From: CAZJRB01 sp964547995
GTDB lineage: Bacteria > Planctomycetota > Planctomycetia > Pirellulales > Thermoguttaceae
Length of the DNA stretch: 41,474 bases
NCBI GenBank assembly: GCA_964547995.1
Contig: CAZJRB010000066.1
Coordinates: forward strand, 1 to 41,474
Reading direction: 5' to 3'
In this document: one piece after another, positions 15,063 through 23,055 of the stretch
Layout of the letters: each line of letters starts with the position of its first letter
Position numbering within the stretch: position 1 is the first letter of the stretch
Made by a program: the position numbers and the translations under genes
The notes under the pieces: model-generated
Database searches by the model: none
Told to the model about the DNA's origin: nothing
Seen by the model: only the letters and a program-made list of their open reading frames with translations

Positions 15063-15220
15063 CCGCTCGTCCGGCAGTATCCGGTCCGAACGTGTCAAGA
15101 ATGCTAGCACATCGCGGCGAAGAACAACTCCCGCCGATTTGTCAAGGGCAATTTTCCTGCATTATTTGGCACCGGAACATTTTTTTGAAAACGCCCTTCG
15201 CGCGTCGCGCCGGAACTGCT

Positions 15221-15226
15221 TATAAT
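15221..15226 (+). promoter_or_regulatory. Probable -10 box for the DUF2617-like gene
   Basis: A perfect TATAAT 65 bases before the GTG start, with TG four bases upstream. The 17-base position has no good -35 hexamer; TTGAAA at 15185-15190 is too far away. Confidence 0.4.
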
Positions 15227-15290
15227 GGCGACTTAACGTAAGGAACCATTCCCTCTTCGGGATAATTCGATAAGCCGAAAAGGAAACACT

Positions 15291-15830
15291 GTGCTTTCTG
15301 CTCGACCGAAGGTTGCAGAGTTGGTTTTTCAGCTCTACGGGCGGCCGCTGCACCCGGAACTGTTTCACGTTCACCGGTCTCGCCGAATCCAACGCGGGGA
15401 TTACGAAGCGAAAATCGACATTACAACCGCCGGCCACATGGTGACGTGGTGTCACGCGGGGCTGACGTTGACCGAAGTCGCCACGGCGGCGAATCACCCC
15501 TTACCCAAACAGCGGCGGCTCTTCTCCCACCGGCTCAAGGGGCAACGGAACGATCGGGTGGAATGCCGCGACGGGGCCTGTTATCAAGTCTCCTTCCAGC
15601 TCGAAACCGCCGAACCGGAGATCTTCTGGACCTTTCAGGAAGAACTCGCCGGCGACGCCCGACACAACGGACTGCTCCACCGCTTCGATTCCGGCGGTCG
15701 CATCGCCCTGGGTGCGCTGAGCTACATCAACATCGAAACCCGAAACCGCCAACTGCTCATCCAGGCCTTTCACACCTTTCCCGAAGATTACGCCATTGTG
15801 AAAAGCCAGTCGATCTTCGAGTTGCCGTAG
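15291..15830 (+). CDS. DUF2617-like conserved protein
   Basis: A 179-residue cytoplasmic protein of unknown function that I match, from memory of the family, to DUF2617. It opens with RPKVAELVFQLYGRPLHPELF and contains the block ITTAGHMVTWCHAGLTLTEV. The C-terminal half has GLLHRFDSGGRIALGALSYINIETRNRQLLIQAFHTFPEDYAIVKSQS. The GTG start at 15291 is supported by AAGGA seven bases upstream. No signal peptide or membrane segment is present. It is followed by a hairpin terminator at 15886 and is probably monocistronic. Confidence 0.65.
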   Translation: MLSARPKVAELVFQLYGRPLHPELFHVHRSRRIQRGDYEAKIDITTAGHMVTWCHAGLTLTEVATAANHPLPKQRRLFSHRLKGQRNDRVECRDGACYQVSFQLETAEPEIFWTFQEELAGDARHNGLLHRFDSGGRIALGALSYINIETRNRQLLIQAFHTFPEDYAIVKSQSIFELP

Positions 15831-15839
15831 GGAGGTAAA

Positions 15840-16013
15840 ATCGAAATACGAAATACGAAACAAATCCGAAATACGAAATCCAAAGGCTCGAAACAACCGT
15901 TTCGAGCTTTTCCTTTCGTGCCATGCGGTTATCGCGTAACTGTTTTGAATTTCGGACCTTCTGATTTCTGATTTCGAGATTGTTTCGGATTTCGAGCTTC
16001 GGATTTCGATATT
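15840..16013. repeat. CGAAATAC/ATTTCG low-complexity inverted repeat
   Basis: Short words (CGAAATACGAAATACGAAAC at the left; ATTTCGAG..., TTTCGGATTTCGA at the right) face each other across about 170 bases, with the hairpin at 15886-15907 inside. It separates the converging DUF2617-like and hydrolase genes. Confidence 0.65.
15886..15914 (+). terminator. Hairpin terminator between converging genes
   Basis: A 9-bp perfect stem GCTCGAAAC-AACC-GTTTCGAGC is followed by TTTTCCTTT. It stands 55 bases after the DUF2617-like stop codon and could also act, less well, on the opposite strand for the hydrolase gene. Confidence 0.6.
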
Positions 16014-16014
16014 C

Positions 16015-16809
16015 TCACACCCGGGCAAGAAACTCTGCGATTGCCGCTGTGACCTCGGCCGGCTTTTCCATCGGCGACATGTGTCCCGCGCCGGGGATGT
16101 CGATGAATTCCGCCCCGGGGACAGCGTTGGCGATCTCGATCATTTCGGCCGGCGTCGTGAGCGCGTCAAGCCGGCCGACAAGAACGAGCGTGAGGCATCC
16201 GATCTCACCCAGGTTGCCGGTTGCGTCGGGCCGCTCGGCCATGCCGCGAGCGGCGGCCGCGATCCCCCGCGGGTCGGTGCCGAGCATCACTCGCCGCAAC
16301 GATTCGACCACCTCCGGATGTTCGTCCACCGTGCCTTGGGCAAACAACTTCGGCATCATGGTTTCGACGAGCGGGGCAGGACCCTCGCGCAGGACCCGGT
16401 CGGCCATCTCGCGGCGTCCGGCGGCCGCCTCCGCCGTGTCGCTCGCCGCCCGCGTGTCGCAGAGGATCAATCCCCGGAGCCGCGCCGCGTATTTCCGCTG
16501 AAAAGCGAAGGCGACGTAACCGCCCATCGACAAGCCGCAAAGCACAATTGGTTCGGCAATCTGAAGCGCGTCGAGCAGCGCGGCCAGGTCGTCGGCCATC
16601 CGTTCCATGGTAACAATACCGCGGGTCACCTCGCTTTGGCCGAAGCCTCGCAAGTCCGGCGCGATCACGCGATATTCCCGCGATAACGCGTCGATTTGGG
16701 CGTTCCACATCGTGTGGTCCAGCGGGAAACCGTGTACGAGCATCACGGCCGGCCCGGTTCCCCGGTCGACCAGTGCGAGTTCGATTCCGTTGACGTTTTT
16801 CGTCTGCAT
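16015..16809 (-). CDS. Alpha/beta-hydrolase
   Basis: A 264-residue soluble hydrolase of the 3-oxoadipate-enol-lactonase-like group. The oxyanion-hole motif is HGFPLD (26-31), the nucleophile elbow is GLSMGG (S94), the acid is in GRLDALTTP and the catalytic His is in GAGHMSPMEKP. The length is normal. The substrate is not predictable; no aromatic-degradation genes are nearby. The ATG at 16809 has GGAGAG upstream. The gene lies 28 bases downstream of the TPR-protein gene and may share its transcript. Confidence 0.87.
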   Translation of the reverse strand: MQTKNVNGIELALVDRGTGPAVMLVHGFPLDHTMWNAQIDALSREYRVIAPDLRGFGQSEVTRGIVTMERMADDLAALLDALQIAEPIVLCGLSMGGYVAFAFQRKYAARLRGLILCDTRAASDTAEAAAGRREMADRVLREGPAPLVETMMPKLFAQGTVDEHPEVVESLRRVMLGTDPRGIAAAARGMAERPDATGNLGEIGCLTLVLVGRLDALTTPAEMIEIANAVPGAEFIDIPGAGHMSPMEKPAEVTAAIAEFLARV

Positions 16810-16837
16810 GCGGCTCTCCGCGCCCCGGCCCAAGGGA

Positions 16838-18688
16838 CTACTTTTTCCGGTTTTTCTCCTCTTCGAGTTTCTTCTTGAAGACCGCCAGTTTTTTGGCGAT
16901 CAATCCGGAATGGCGTTCGAATTCCGCTGCTCTGACTTGGGTTTTGACGGCGTTTTCATAATCGCCCTTCGCGAAGTAGACGTGGGCGAGCGTATCGAGA
17001 TATCCGCCGTTTTGGGGCCGCAACCGGACGGCGGTCTCGGCACATTTCATCGCTTCGTCGAGGTCGCCCGCGGTGTTTCCGATGAGCCAGGCGAGTTGAT
17101 TGTAGCCGCTGGCTGCCTGCGGTGTTTCCTTGATGTCCTTGCGCAGGCCGTCCGCTGATTTCTCGATCAACTCGCGGATTTTCTTCCGGTACTCGGGCGT
17201 TTGTTCGGGAAGCTGGTGGCAGGCGATCAAGACGTCGAGGTCGGCCGGATCGACGGCAACCGCCTTGTCGAGAAACTCGCGATGTTTGGCGGGCAGGTTT
17301 TTCTCCTTGGCGTCACAGGCGAAGAAGTAGTACATCCGCGATCGGATGTCGCCGAGGGTCCTCTCGATCTCGAGCGCGGGGGTGCCGATGTCCGTGTCGT
17401 CGGGCGCCTCGTCCCCGAACGGGTCGACCAGCGCCTTGAGCATGTCGGCGGCGCGGCGGTCTTGTCCCCGGTCGTGCCACATTTCGGCGAGCCACGACCG
17501 GGCGGCAATTCCCATCCCGCCCTTGGCATCGTCGGTCTCGATGACGTGCCGGAATTCCGCGTCTGCCCAGCGGAACAGGCCGGCGTTTTGCAGGCGATAT
17601 GCGGTCATCAAATGGACGATCAGTTGTTCGGGGTCCTTGCCGGGATTGAGTTTCTGCGCCCGTTTGGCGGTTGCCTCGGCCTTCTCCTGCTCTCCCAGTT
17701 CGAGCCGGGCCTGGGCCAGGCCATACAGCAGAAACGAGTTCTCGTGGAACTGGGGCTTGAACTTCGCGTACAACTCCTCGACCACCGACCATGCCTTTTC
17801 TTCGTGCAGCCAACCGAGGAGCAGTGCGAGCTTTTGCAGATCGCCGTCTTCCAGCTCGATGAGTTTTCGCATGGCCGCCACCGCCCGGTCGTTTTGGCCC
17901 GCCGCTTTGAGCCAACCGATTTGCAGGCGGACCAGCTCGGCGACAATGGCGGTGTCGGTCCGACCGGTTTTCAGCATTTTCTGCTCCGCTTCGACCAGAC
18001 CCGTCCAATCCTTGATCACACCGTCCGGGTCATCGCCCAGCCGGAGATAAGTCAGCACCCAAGTGGCGGCCGGGCGGCGGCTACCCTTCAGATGCGACCG
18101 AATTGCCCCGACGTGTTTTTTGTCGGGTGGCTCGCGGCCGAGCAACTGGATCGCCGCACGCCGCGACAGGAGGGGTGATTTCTCGTAGCGAACCAACCGG
18201 CACAAAGCAGAGATCCCCGACCCGTCCGGCAATTCCGCCAATGCCACCATCCGTGCCACCTTGTTCTTTTCGTTCTGCGCTTCGTAATCCGACAAGAGCC
18301 GCTCCACCTCGGGCGGGTCCTCCTTGGTCGTCCACTCGACTCGCATCAGCCGCAGCAGGTACTTCGCCCGGGCGGATATCTCTAGATCTTCGTGCGCGGT
18401 TGCTGCGTTTAGCGCGTCGAAGGCCTCGAAGGAAAATTTCGCCAGCTCCTTCTGGGCCCGCTCCCGCACAAAGTAGTCGTCGTCGCCGAGTTGCTTGATG
18501 AGGCGCCCGATTTGCGCGTCAACGTCGGCTGCGTTGGGAGACTTTTCGGACCGCTGCCCGGCCCCTTCCGCTTGCCCGGGGGATTCCTGAGCCGCCAGAT
18601 CGGCCTCGCCGATTCCCGACATCCCCGCGCCGAGAAGCACAACGGCCATCCAACAAAAGGAAACCTGTTCATGAACATGAAATCGCAT
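16838..18688 (-). CDS. Secreted HEAT/TPR-repeat protein
   Basis: A 616-residue exported helical-repeat protein. The signal peptide occupies about 1-34 (hydrophobic SFCWMAVVLLGAGMSGI). Residues 60-200 contain HEAT-like pairs (LIKQLGDDDYFVRERAQKELAKF, SRRAAIQLLGREPPDKKHVGAIRSHLKG). The C-terminal half has TPR units, the clearest being DLDEAMKCAETAVRLRPQNGGYLDTLAHVYFAKGDYENAVK. It ends in a lysine-rich coil (KKLEEEKNRKK). No catalytic motif is seen; a scaffolding role is inferred. The ATG at 18688 gives the signal peptide and is preceded by GAGG. The redoxin lipoprotein pair lies directly upstream on the same strand. Confidence 0.8.
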   Translation of the reverse strand: MRFHVHEQVSFCWMAVVLLGAGMSGIGEADLAAQESPGQAEGAGQRSEKSPNAADVDAQIGRLIKQLGDDDYFVRERAQKELAKFSFEAFDALNAATAHEDLEISARAKYLLRLMRVEWTTKEDPPEVERLLSDYEAQNEKNKVARMVALAELPDGSGISALCRLVRYEKSPLLSRRAAIQLLGREPPDKKHVGAIRSHLKGSRRPAATWVLTYLRLGDDPDGVIKDWTGLVEAEQKMLKTGRTDTAIVAELVRLQIGWLKAAGQNDRAVAAMRKLIELEDGDLQKLALLLGWLHEEKAWSVVEELYAKFKPQFHENSFLLYGLAQARLELGEQEKAEATAKRAQKLNPGKDPEQLIVHLMTAYRLQNAGLFRWADAEFRHVIETDDAKGGMGIAARSWLAEMWHDRGQDRRAADMLKALVDPFGDEAPDDTDIGTPALEIERTLGDIRSRMYYFFACDAKEKNLPAKHREFLDKAVAVDPADLDVLIACHQLPEQTPEYRKKIRELIEKSADGLRKDIKETPQAASGYNQLAWLIGNTAGDLDEAMKCAETAVRLRPQNGGYLDTLAHVYFAKGDYENAVKTQVRAAEFERHSGLIAKKLAVFKKKLEEEKNRKK

Positions 18689-18720
18689 GGTCTGTCAACC
18701 TCAGTCAAGTTTTATCGTAT

Positions 18721-19284
18721 TCACCCGTTCCGAGAAAGGGCGAGAAACTTCTCAACTGCCTTGTCGATCTCGTCCGGGTCGATGGGCGCGGCAAACGTCT
18801 TCGACAGCTTGCCGTCGCGATCGTAAAGCTGAAAGTACGGGACGCCGCTGGGGAGGTCGAACACGTCGGCCGATCGCGTGCCGGTCCCGTAGCGGCTAAT
18901 GAAATTCTCGAAGGCGGCCCCTTGCTCGGCGAGCCGCTTACGCACGTCCGGCTCGTCTTCCGGGTAGTCCAGGCTGATCGAGATCACAACCAGCCCTTCG
19001 TGGGCCAGCTTCCGATGAAGTTCGACCGTATGGGGGAACAGCTTCAGGCACGGTGCGCAATAGGTTGCCCAATAGTCGATCAACACGACCTTGCCGCGGT
19101 GCCGCTTGAGCACATCGGCAAACCCGGCCTCGTCAATGATTTCGACCGATACGTCCTCCGGGGCAACACTCCCGGACTTGCGGTGCGGCTGCGGTGGAGC
19201 GGGGCTCGAACCGCCCTCGCCGGATCTGTTCGAGCAACCCGCCAATACCAACATCGCAAGAATGGCCGGGATAACGAACCGCAT
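18721..19284 (-). CDS. TlpA-like thioredoxin-fold lipoprotein
   Basis: A 187-residue lipoprotein. The lipobox LAGC (C17) ends a short hydrophobic leader. The thioredoxin-fold domain has the redox motif YWATYCAPC (C76, C79), then VVISISLDYPEDEPDVRKRLAEQG and the cis-Pro region PSGVPYFQLYDRDGK. Such proteins reduce disulfides outside the cytoplasm, for example in cytochrome c maturation. The start at 19284 was chosen for the lipobox; a much longer frame (to 19887) merely overlaps the redoxin gene in another phase. It follows the redoxin gene by 14 bases, so the two form an operon. Confidence 0.88.
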   Translation of the reverse strand: MRFVIPAILAMLVLAGCSNRSGEGGSSPAPPQPHRKSGSVAPEDVSVEIIDEAGFADVLKRHRGKVVLIDYWATYCAPCLKLFPHTVELHRKLAHEGLVVISISLDYPEDEPDVRKRLAEQGAAFENFISRYGTGTRSADVFDLPSGVPYFQLYDRDGKLSKTFAAPIDPDEIDKAVEKFLALSRNG

Positions 19285-19298
19285 GTTCCTGGACAAAA

Positions 19299-19898
19299 CT
19301 ACTTCTTCTCGTACTTGACGCTGCACCCGGTTGGTCTGGTCTCGGTTTTTTCGGGTTTTTTCCCGGCCAGCAGGGCGTCGACCGCGTCGCGGAGGTAGTG
19401 CTCCTTCACCTTGTCTGCTTTCCCGTTGTCGTCCATCGCACCGATATATGCGACCTTGCGCTCCTTGCAGAGGACAAAGAGGTGGGGAGTCGTCTTGGCC
19501 CCGTAGTCGCGGCCCATTTTCTGGCTGGAGTCGTAGATGTACGGGAAGTTGAATTTCTCCTTCTCGGCACGCTCCTTCATCTTGTCGAGTTTGTCGGCCG
19601 GGAGATTGTTGACGTTCACGGCGATGAGTTGAACGCCCTTCTTTCCGTAGTCTTTTTGAAATTCCTTTAACCGGTCCTGATAAGCTACGGCCGTTGGGCA
19701 GTGGTTGCAGGTAAAGACCATGACAATCACTTTGGCGTCTTTGTAGTCCGACAGACTGTGCTTCTTGCCGTCGGTGCCGGGAATGCCCGACCAGTCGGGG
19801 GCGGCGTCGCCGATCTTCAAGTCGGCGGCATGACAACCCGAGGCAATCAACAGGGCAACCATCGCGAGCGAAGTCGTATATGTCCACTTGCGAGCCAT
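19299..19898 (-). CDS. Redoxin-family lipoprotein (AhpC/TSA-like)
   Basis: A 199-residue thioredoxin-fold protein. A hydrophobic leader ends in LIASGC, a likely lipobox with C22. The domain is KIGDAAPDWSGIPGTDGKKHSLSDYKDAKVIVMVFTCNHCPTA with the CxxC pair C64/C67, followed by the FPYIYDSSQKMGRDYGAKTTPHLFVL segment typical of this planctomycete redoxin group. It ends with a basic tail and a lone Cys. The role is probably thiol redox chemistry in the periplasm together with the TlpA-like protein encoded next. TAGGAGG lies eight bases before the ATG, and a promoter is visible at 19949-19976. Confidence 0.88.
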   Translation of the reverse strand: MARKWTYTTSLAMVALLIASGCHAADLKIGDAAPDWSGIPGTDGKKHSLSDYKDAKVIVMVFTCNHCPTAVAYQDRLKEFQKDYGKKGVQLIAVNVNNLPADKLDKMKERAEKEKFNFPYIYDSSQKMGRDYGAKTTPHLFVLCKERKVAYIGAMDDNGKADKVKEHYLRDAVDALLAGKKPEKTETRPTGCSVKYEKK

Positions 19899-19948
19899 AG
19901 AATCATCCTCCTAAAAACAATTGGTAGGGAGCAAGACAATCACATGTA

Positions 19949-19976
19949 ATTATTCGCATTGCCAGCGCTAGATCAA
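19949..19976 (-). promoter_or_regulatory. Promoter of the redoxin/TlpA unit
   Basis: On the minus strand, TTGATC (19971-19976) and AATAAT (19949-19954) lie 16 bases apart, with the start codon about 50 bases downstream. Matches are four of six and five of six. Confidence 0.45.
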
Positions 19977-20163
19977 GGAAGAGCCGACTTTTCTCCGGAA
20001 GACTTCCTGCACCGGCGCTGGTGACGTTTTCCCCGTTTATAGTCGACGGGGCACCTCCTCTGCAAGGTACCGGGCTGCAAAAGGTTGCGCTGCAAAACCG
20101 AAAGCGGTTACCCCGTGTTGGGGGGGCGTTTAATCCCTTTACCCAATTTTCGCCCCGAATCGT
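19977..20163. other. Gene-free centre of the 422-bp divergent spacer
   Basis: The spacer 19899-20320 separates the divergent redoxin and cytochrome genes. Apart from the two promoter candidates I see no gene, RNA or repeat in it. Confidence 0.5.
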
Positions 20164-20192
20164 TCGACAACCGGTTTTCGAGCGAGTATACT
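20164..20192 (+). promoter_or_regulatory. Promoter of the propeller/cytochrome gene
   Basis: TCGACA (20164-20169) and TATACT (20187-20192) are separated by exactly 17 bases, and each matches five of six sigma-70 consensus bases. The start codon is 128 bases further, leaving a leader of about 120 bases. Confidence 0.55.
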
Positions 20193-20320
20193 AATTCTCG
20201 GTTGCCCGCAACACTGCGGCAGATTTGACAATCCCACCTGAATGGCCTACAACTTCAATTCCCTCCCCAGTGTAGTTGGCAAGGCGAATTCGATCCCTAA
20301 TTGGCATAAGGAGTTGCTCC

Positions 20321-22243
20321 ATGAACAGGAACCGTTTCCGTACTTCCAGACTTTCAGCGGTGGCAGGCATCTTGGTCGTTTGCGGCATGACGGTCGGCGC
20401 TTCGGTTGCGCAGGCCCAATACCTGGGCCCGTCGGCCATCGTCGCGTCGCCGGACGGAAAAACACTTTACGTCGCCAACACCGACGGCAAACAGGTGGCT
20501 ATCGTCGATGCGGGCAGCCGCAAGGTTTCGAAGACTGTTTCCGTTCCCGCAGAACCAACCGGTCTGGTGCTGAGTCCGGATGGAAATACTCTCTACGTCA
20601 CCTGCGCCGCACCGAAGAGCACGGTTTGCGCAATCGACGTGAAGTCGGGCAAAGTGACCGCCAGCATTCCGGCCGGCCACACGGCAACCGGACTGGCGAT
20701 CAGCACCGACGGCAAGAAGCTCTACGTCTGCAACCGGTTCAGCAACGACGTCTCGGTGATCGACCTGGCGGCCAAGAAGGAAATCGCCCGGGTGCCGGCT
20801 CTCCGCGAGCCGGTCGGTGCGGTGGCGACCCCCGACGGCAAGTCGGTCTTTGTGATCAATCACCTTCCGATCGACCAGGCGGACGCCTACGACGTCGCGG
20901 CCGAGGTGACGGTAATCGACACGGAAACCAACAAAACTTCCTCGATCCGCCTGCCGAACGGGAGTGGCAGCGTGCGGGGGGTTTGTGTTTCGCCGGACGG
21001 GAAGTACGTCTACGCGGTTCACATTCTCTCCCGGTACCAGATGCCCACCACGCAACTGGAGCGCGGGTGGATGAACACCAACGCGATGAGCATCATCGAT
21101 GCAGCGGAGAAGAAACTGGTCAACACGGTCCTGCTCGACGACGTCGACCTGGGTGGGTCGAACCCGTGGGGCGTCGCCACGACCGCCGACGGCAAGCAAA
21201 TCTGCGTGTCCCACGCCGGAACGCACGAGTTGAGCGTGATCAACGCCGAGGAATTGATCCAGAAGCTCCTGGCGATGCCCAAACCCGGCGATCCGGACAA
21301 GGGCACTGCGAGCGACGACCGGGGCGTCTACGCCTCGGCCACCGCGGCCGACGTACCGAACGACCTGGCCTATCTGGTCGGCCTGCGGCGCCGGATCCGC
21401 CTCCACGGCAGCGGCCTGTACAACCCGCCGCCGTTTGAAGAGACGAAGCTCAACGGTCCGCGGGGGTTGGCCATTATCGGTCAAAACGTCTTTATCACCG
21501 GCTATTTCACCGACAACCTGGTCGCCGTGGACCTTGAGTCCAAGATGCGAGACCCGGTGACGCCGATTCCCTTGGGCCCAAGGCCGAAACTGACCGTCCA
21601 ACGTCGCGGCGAGATGCTCTTCAACGACGCCACGCTCTGTTTCCAGCACTGGCAGAGTTGCGCCAGTTGCCATCCCGACTCCCGGGCCGACGCGCTGAAC
21701 TGGGACTTGATGAACGACGGGCTCGGGAACCCCAAAAACGCCAAGAGCATGCTGCTGGCCCACAAAACACCGCCGGCGATGGTCTCGGGGGTCCGCCCCG
21801 ATGCGGAGACGGGAGTGCGTGCCGGATTTACACACATCCTCTTTGCCGTCCGGCCCGAGGAGGAATCGGCCGCCATCGACGAGTACCTCAAGTCGATGCA
21901 ACCGGTTCCCAGCCCTCATTTGGTCGACGGCAAGCTGAGCCCGGCCGCCGAACGGGGTAAGAAAATCTTCTTCGACGAGAAGATCGGGTGTGCCAAGTGC
22001 CATCCGGAACCCCTCTACACCGACAAAGGGATGCACGACGTCGGCAGCCGCGGCCAGTACGACCGCCGCGACACCTTCGATAGCCCGACGCTGATCGAGT
22101 GCTGGCGGACCGCCCCCTACATGCACGACGGCCACTACGTAACCATGAAGGACCTGTTCACCGAGGGCAAGCACGGCCTGAAAAAGGCCAAGCTCACCGA
22201 CGAGCAGATCAACGATCTGGTCGAGTTTGTGCTGTCGCTCTGA
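20321..22243 (+). CDS. YVTN beta-propeller fused to di-haem cytochrome c (MauG/CCP-like)
   Basis: A 640-residue exported protein. The signal peptide ends near AQAQ (about 33). Residues 35-335 form a YVTN/surface-antigen-type propeller (SPDGKTLYVANTDGKQVAIVDAGSRKV, STDGKKLYVCNRFSNDVSVIDL and further repeats). The C-terminal 220 residues carry two haem c sites, CASCH (C447-H451) and CAKCH (C557-H561), with a MauG/cytochrome-c-peroxidase-like ending (DVGSRGQYDRRDTFDSPTLIECWRTAPYMHDGHYVTMKDLFTE). This suggests a periplasmic electron-transfer or peroxidase role, with the propeller binding a partner. AAGGAG is eight bases before the ATG. The ExbB-like gene follows 100 bases later. Confidence 0.9.
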   Translation: MNRNRFRTSRLSAVAGILVVCGMTVGASVAQAQYLGPSAIVASPDGKTLYVANTDGKQVAIVDAGSRKVSKTVSVPAEPTGLVLSPDGNTLYVTCAAPKSTVCAIDVKSGKVTASIPAGHTATGLAISTDGKKLYVCNRFSNDVSVIDLAAKKEIARVPALREPVGAVATPDGKSVFVINHLPIDQADAYDVAAEVTVIDTETNKTSSIRLPNGSGSVRGVCVSPDGKYVYAVHILSRYQMPTTQLERGWMNTNAMSIIDAAEKKLVNTVLLDDVDLGGSNPWGVATTADGKQICVSHAGTHELSVINAEELIQKLLAMPKPGDPDKGTASDDRGVYASATAADVPNDLAYLVGLRRRIRLHGSGLYNPPPFEETKLNGPRGLAIIGQNVFITGYFTDNLVAVDLESKMRDPVTPIPLGPRPKLTVQRRGEMLFNDATLCFQHWQSCASCHPDSRADALNWDLMNDGLGNPKNAKSMLLAHKTPPAMVSGVRPDAETGVRAGFTHILFAVRPEEESAAIDEYLKSMQPVPSPHLVDGKLSPAAERGKKIFFDEKIGCAKCHPEPLYTDKGMHDVGSRGQYDRRDTFDSPTLIECWRTAPYMHDGHYVTMKDLFTEGKHGLKKAKLTDEQINDLVEFVLSL

Positions 22244-22343
22244 TCTGTGCCACGATTATGTGCCACACGCCACAAACACCCACCCAGACGCCCGCCGACT
22301 GCGGTCGGCGGGGGCAAAGTGCATTCACTCCCGGAGTAAAACC

Positions 22344-22907
22344 ATGTATCTCGCCCCTCTCGCATTCTTCTGCTTGATCCTCGCGGCAGATACGCCGGAA
22401 TCCGGAGAATTCGCGGTGCCCGTCGAGGCCGCGGCGCCTGAAGAAGGAACTTTCGAGGTCCTACCTGGAGACCATCCGGCACCTGCAAAACAGGCGGAAA
22501 TACCTGTCCGTCAGTCCCGCTTGGCTTGGATGGTCCAGTCGTTAGGGTGTTTCTACGGTCTGATAATTCCACTGGCAGGCCTGGTCGTGTTTGCCGGGGC
22601 TTGTCTAGTGGTGGCCTTGAGCAAGCGCCCGGCCTTGATCGCTTCCTATCTGGTCTTCGTGCCGTTGCCGTCTTTAATTGGAATCTTTGGGTCAATCCAG
22701 GGCGTGATCTCTGCGCTTTCCTTCATAGGGCATGCGGAGCCTCGCCCTTCCGACATCGCCATCGGTATATCCACCGCGTTGTTCACCTCGTATGCGGGCT
22801 TGCTGGCCAGTGCGCCCTCCTATTTGATCGTGGGGATTGGCCTTTTCGTCCGCACGCTGCAATCCGGCAAGAGCCAGGCCCCGTTCGGGTCCTCCATCCT
22901 GCCGTGA
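22344..22907 (+). CDS. MotA/TolQ/ExbB-like membrane protein
   Basis: A 187-residue membrane protein. It has a short N-terminal hydrophobic leader, a soluble acidic linker, and then three hydrophobic segments. The last part reads FGSIQGVISALSFIG...DIAIGISTALFTSYAGLLASAPSYLIVGIGLFVRTL. This is the arrangement of the MotA/TolQ/ExbB proton-channel domain (G-x-x-GTVxGM... then ALxTTxxGLxxAIP). No TolR/ExbD gene follows, so it may work alone or with a partner elsewhere. GGAG precedes the ATG at 22344 at good spacing. The energy-coupling role is inferred from the family. Confidence 0.68.
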   Translation: MYLAPLAFFCLILAADTPESGEFAVPVEAAAPEEGTFEVLPGDHPAPAKQAEIPVRQSRLAWMVQSLGCFYGLIIPLAGLVVFAGACLVVALSKRPALIASYLVFVPLPSLIGIFGSIQGVISALSFIGHAEPRPSDIAIGISTALFTSYAGLLASAPSYLIVGIGLFVRTLQSGKSQAPFGSSILP

Positions 22908-22946
22908 TCCAAGTTACGACCTCACCACCCAACGGCACTATGCAAC

Positions 22947-23031
22947 GTGTAGCGGGCGGGCTTGCCCGCCGTTGCGACGGGATGCCAACCGGTGACACTA
23001 TGGCAACGGCGGGCAAGCCCGCCCGCTACAC
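22947..23031. repeat. 85-bp element with 29-bp perfect inverted ends
   Basis: Left end 22947-22975 (starts GTGTAGCGGGCGGGCTTGCC) is exactly complementary to 23003-23031, with 27 bases between. It lies between the converging ExbB-like and iron-binding protein genes and would form a very stable hairpin in either transcript. Confidence 0.85.
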
Positions 23032-23055
23032 GGCCTCCCCAACGAATAATCCGGC

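Noticed and set aside
18721..19887. 388-codon frame that would fuse a basic protein to the TlpA-like lipoprotein
   Set aside because: Its first half overlaps the redoxin gene in another phase. The lipobox start at 19284 is the real one.
20354..22174. 606-codon minus-strand open frame
   Set aside because: It lies entirely opposite the propeller/cytochrome gene, whose haem and repeat motifs are clear. Its composition (many Val, Arg, His) is typical of an antisense shadow.
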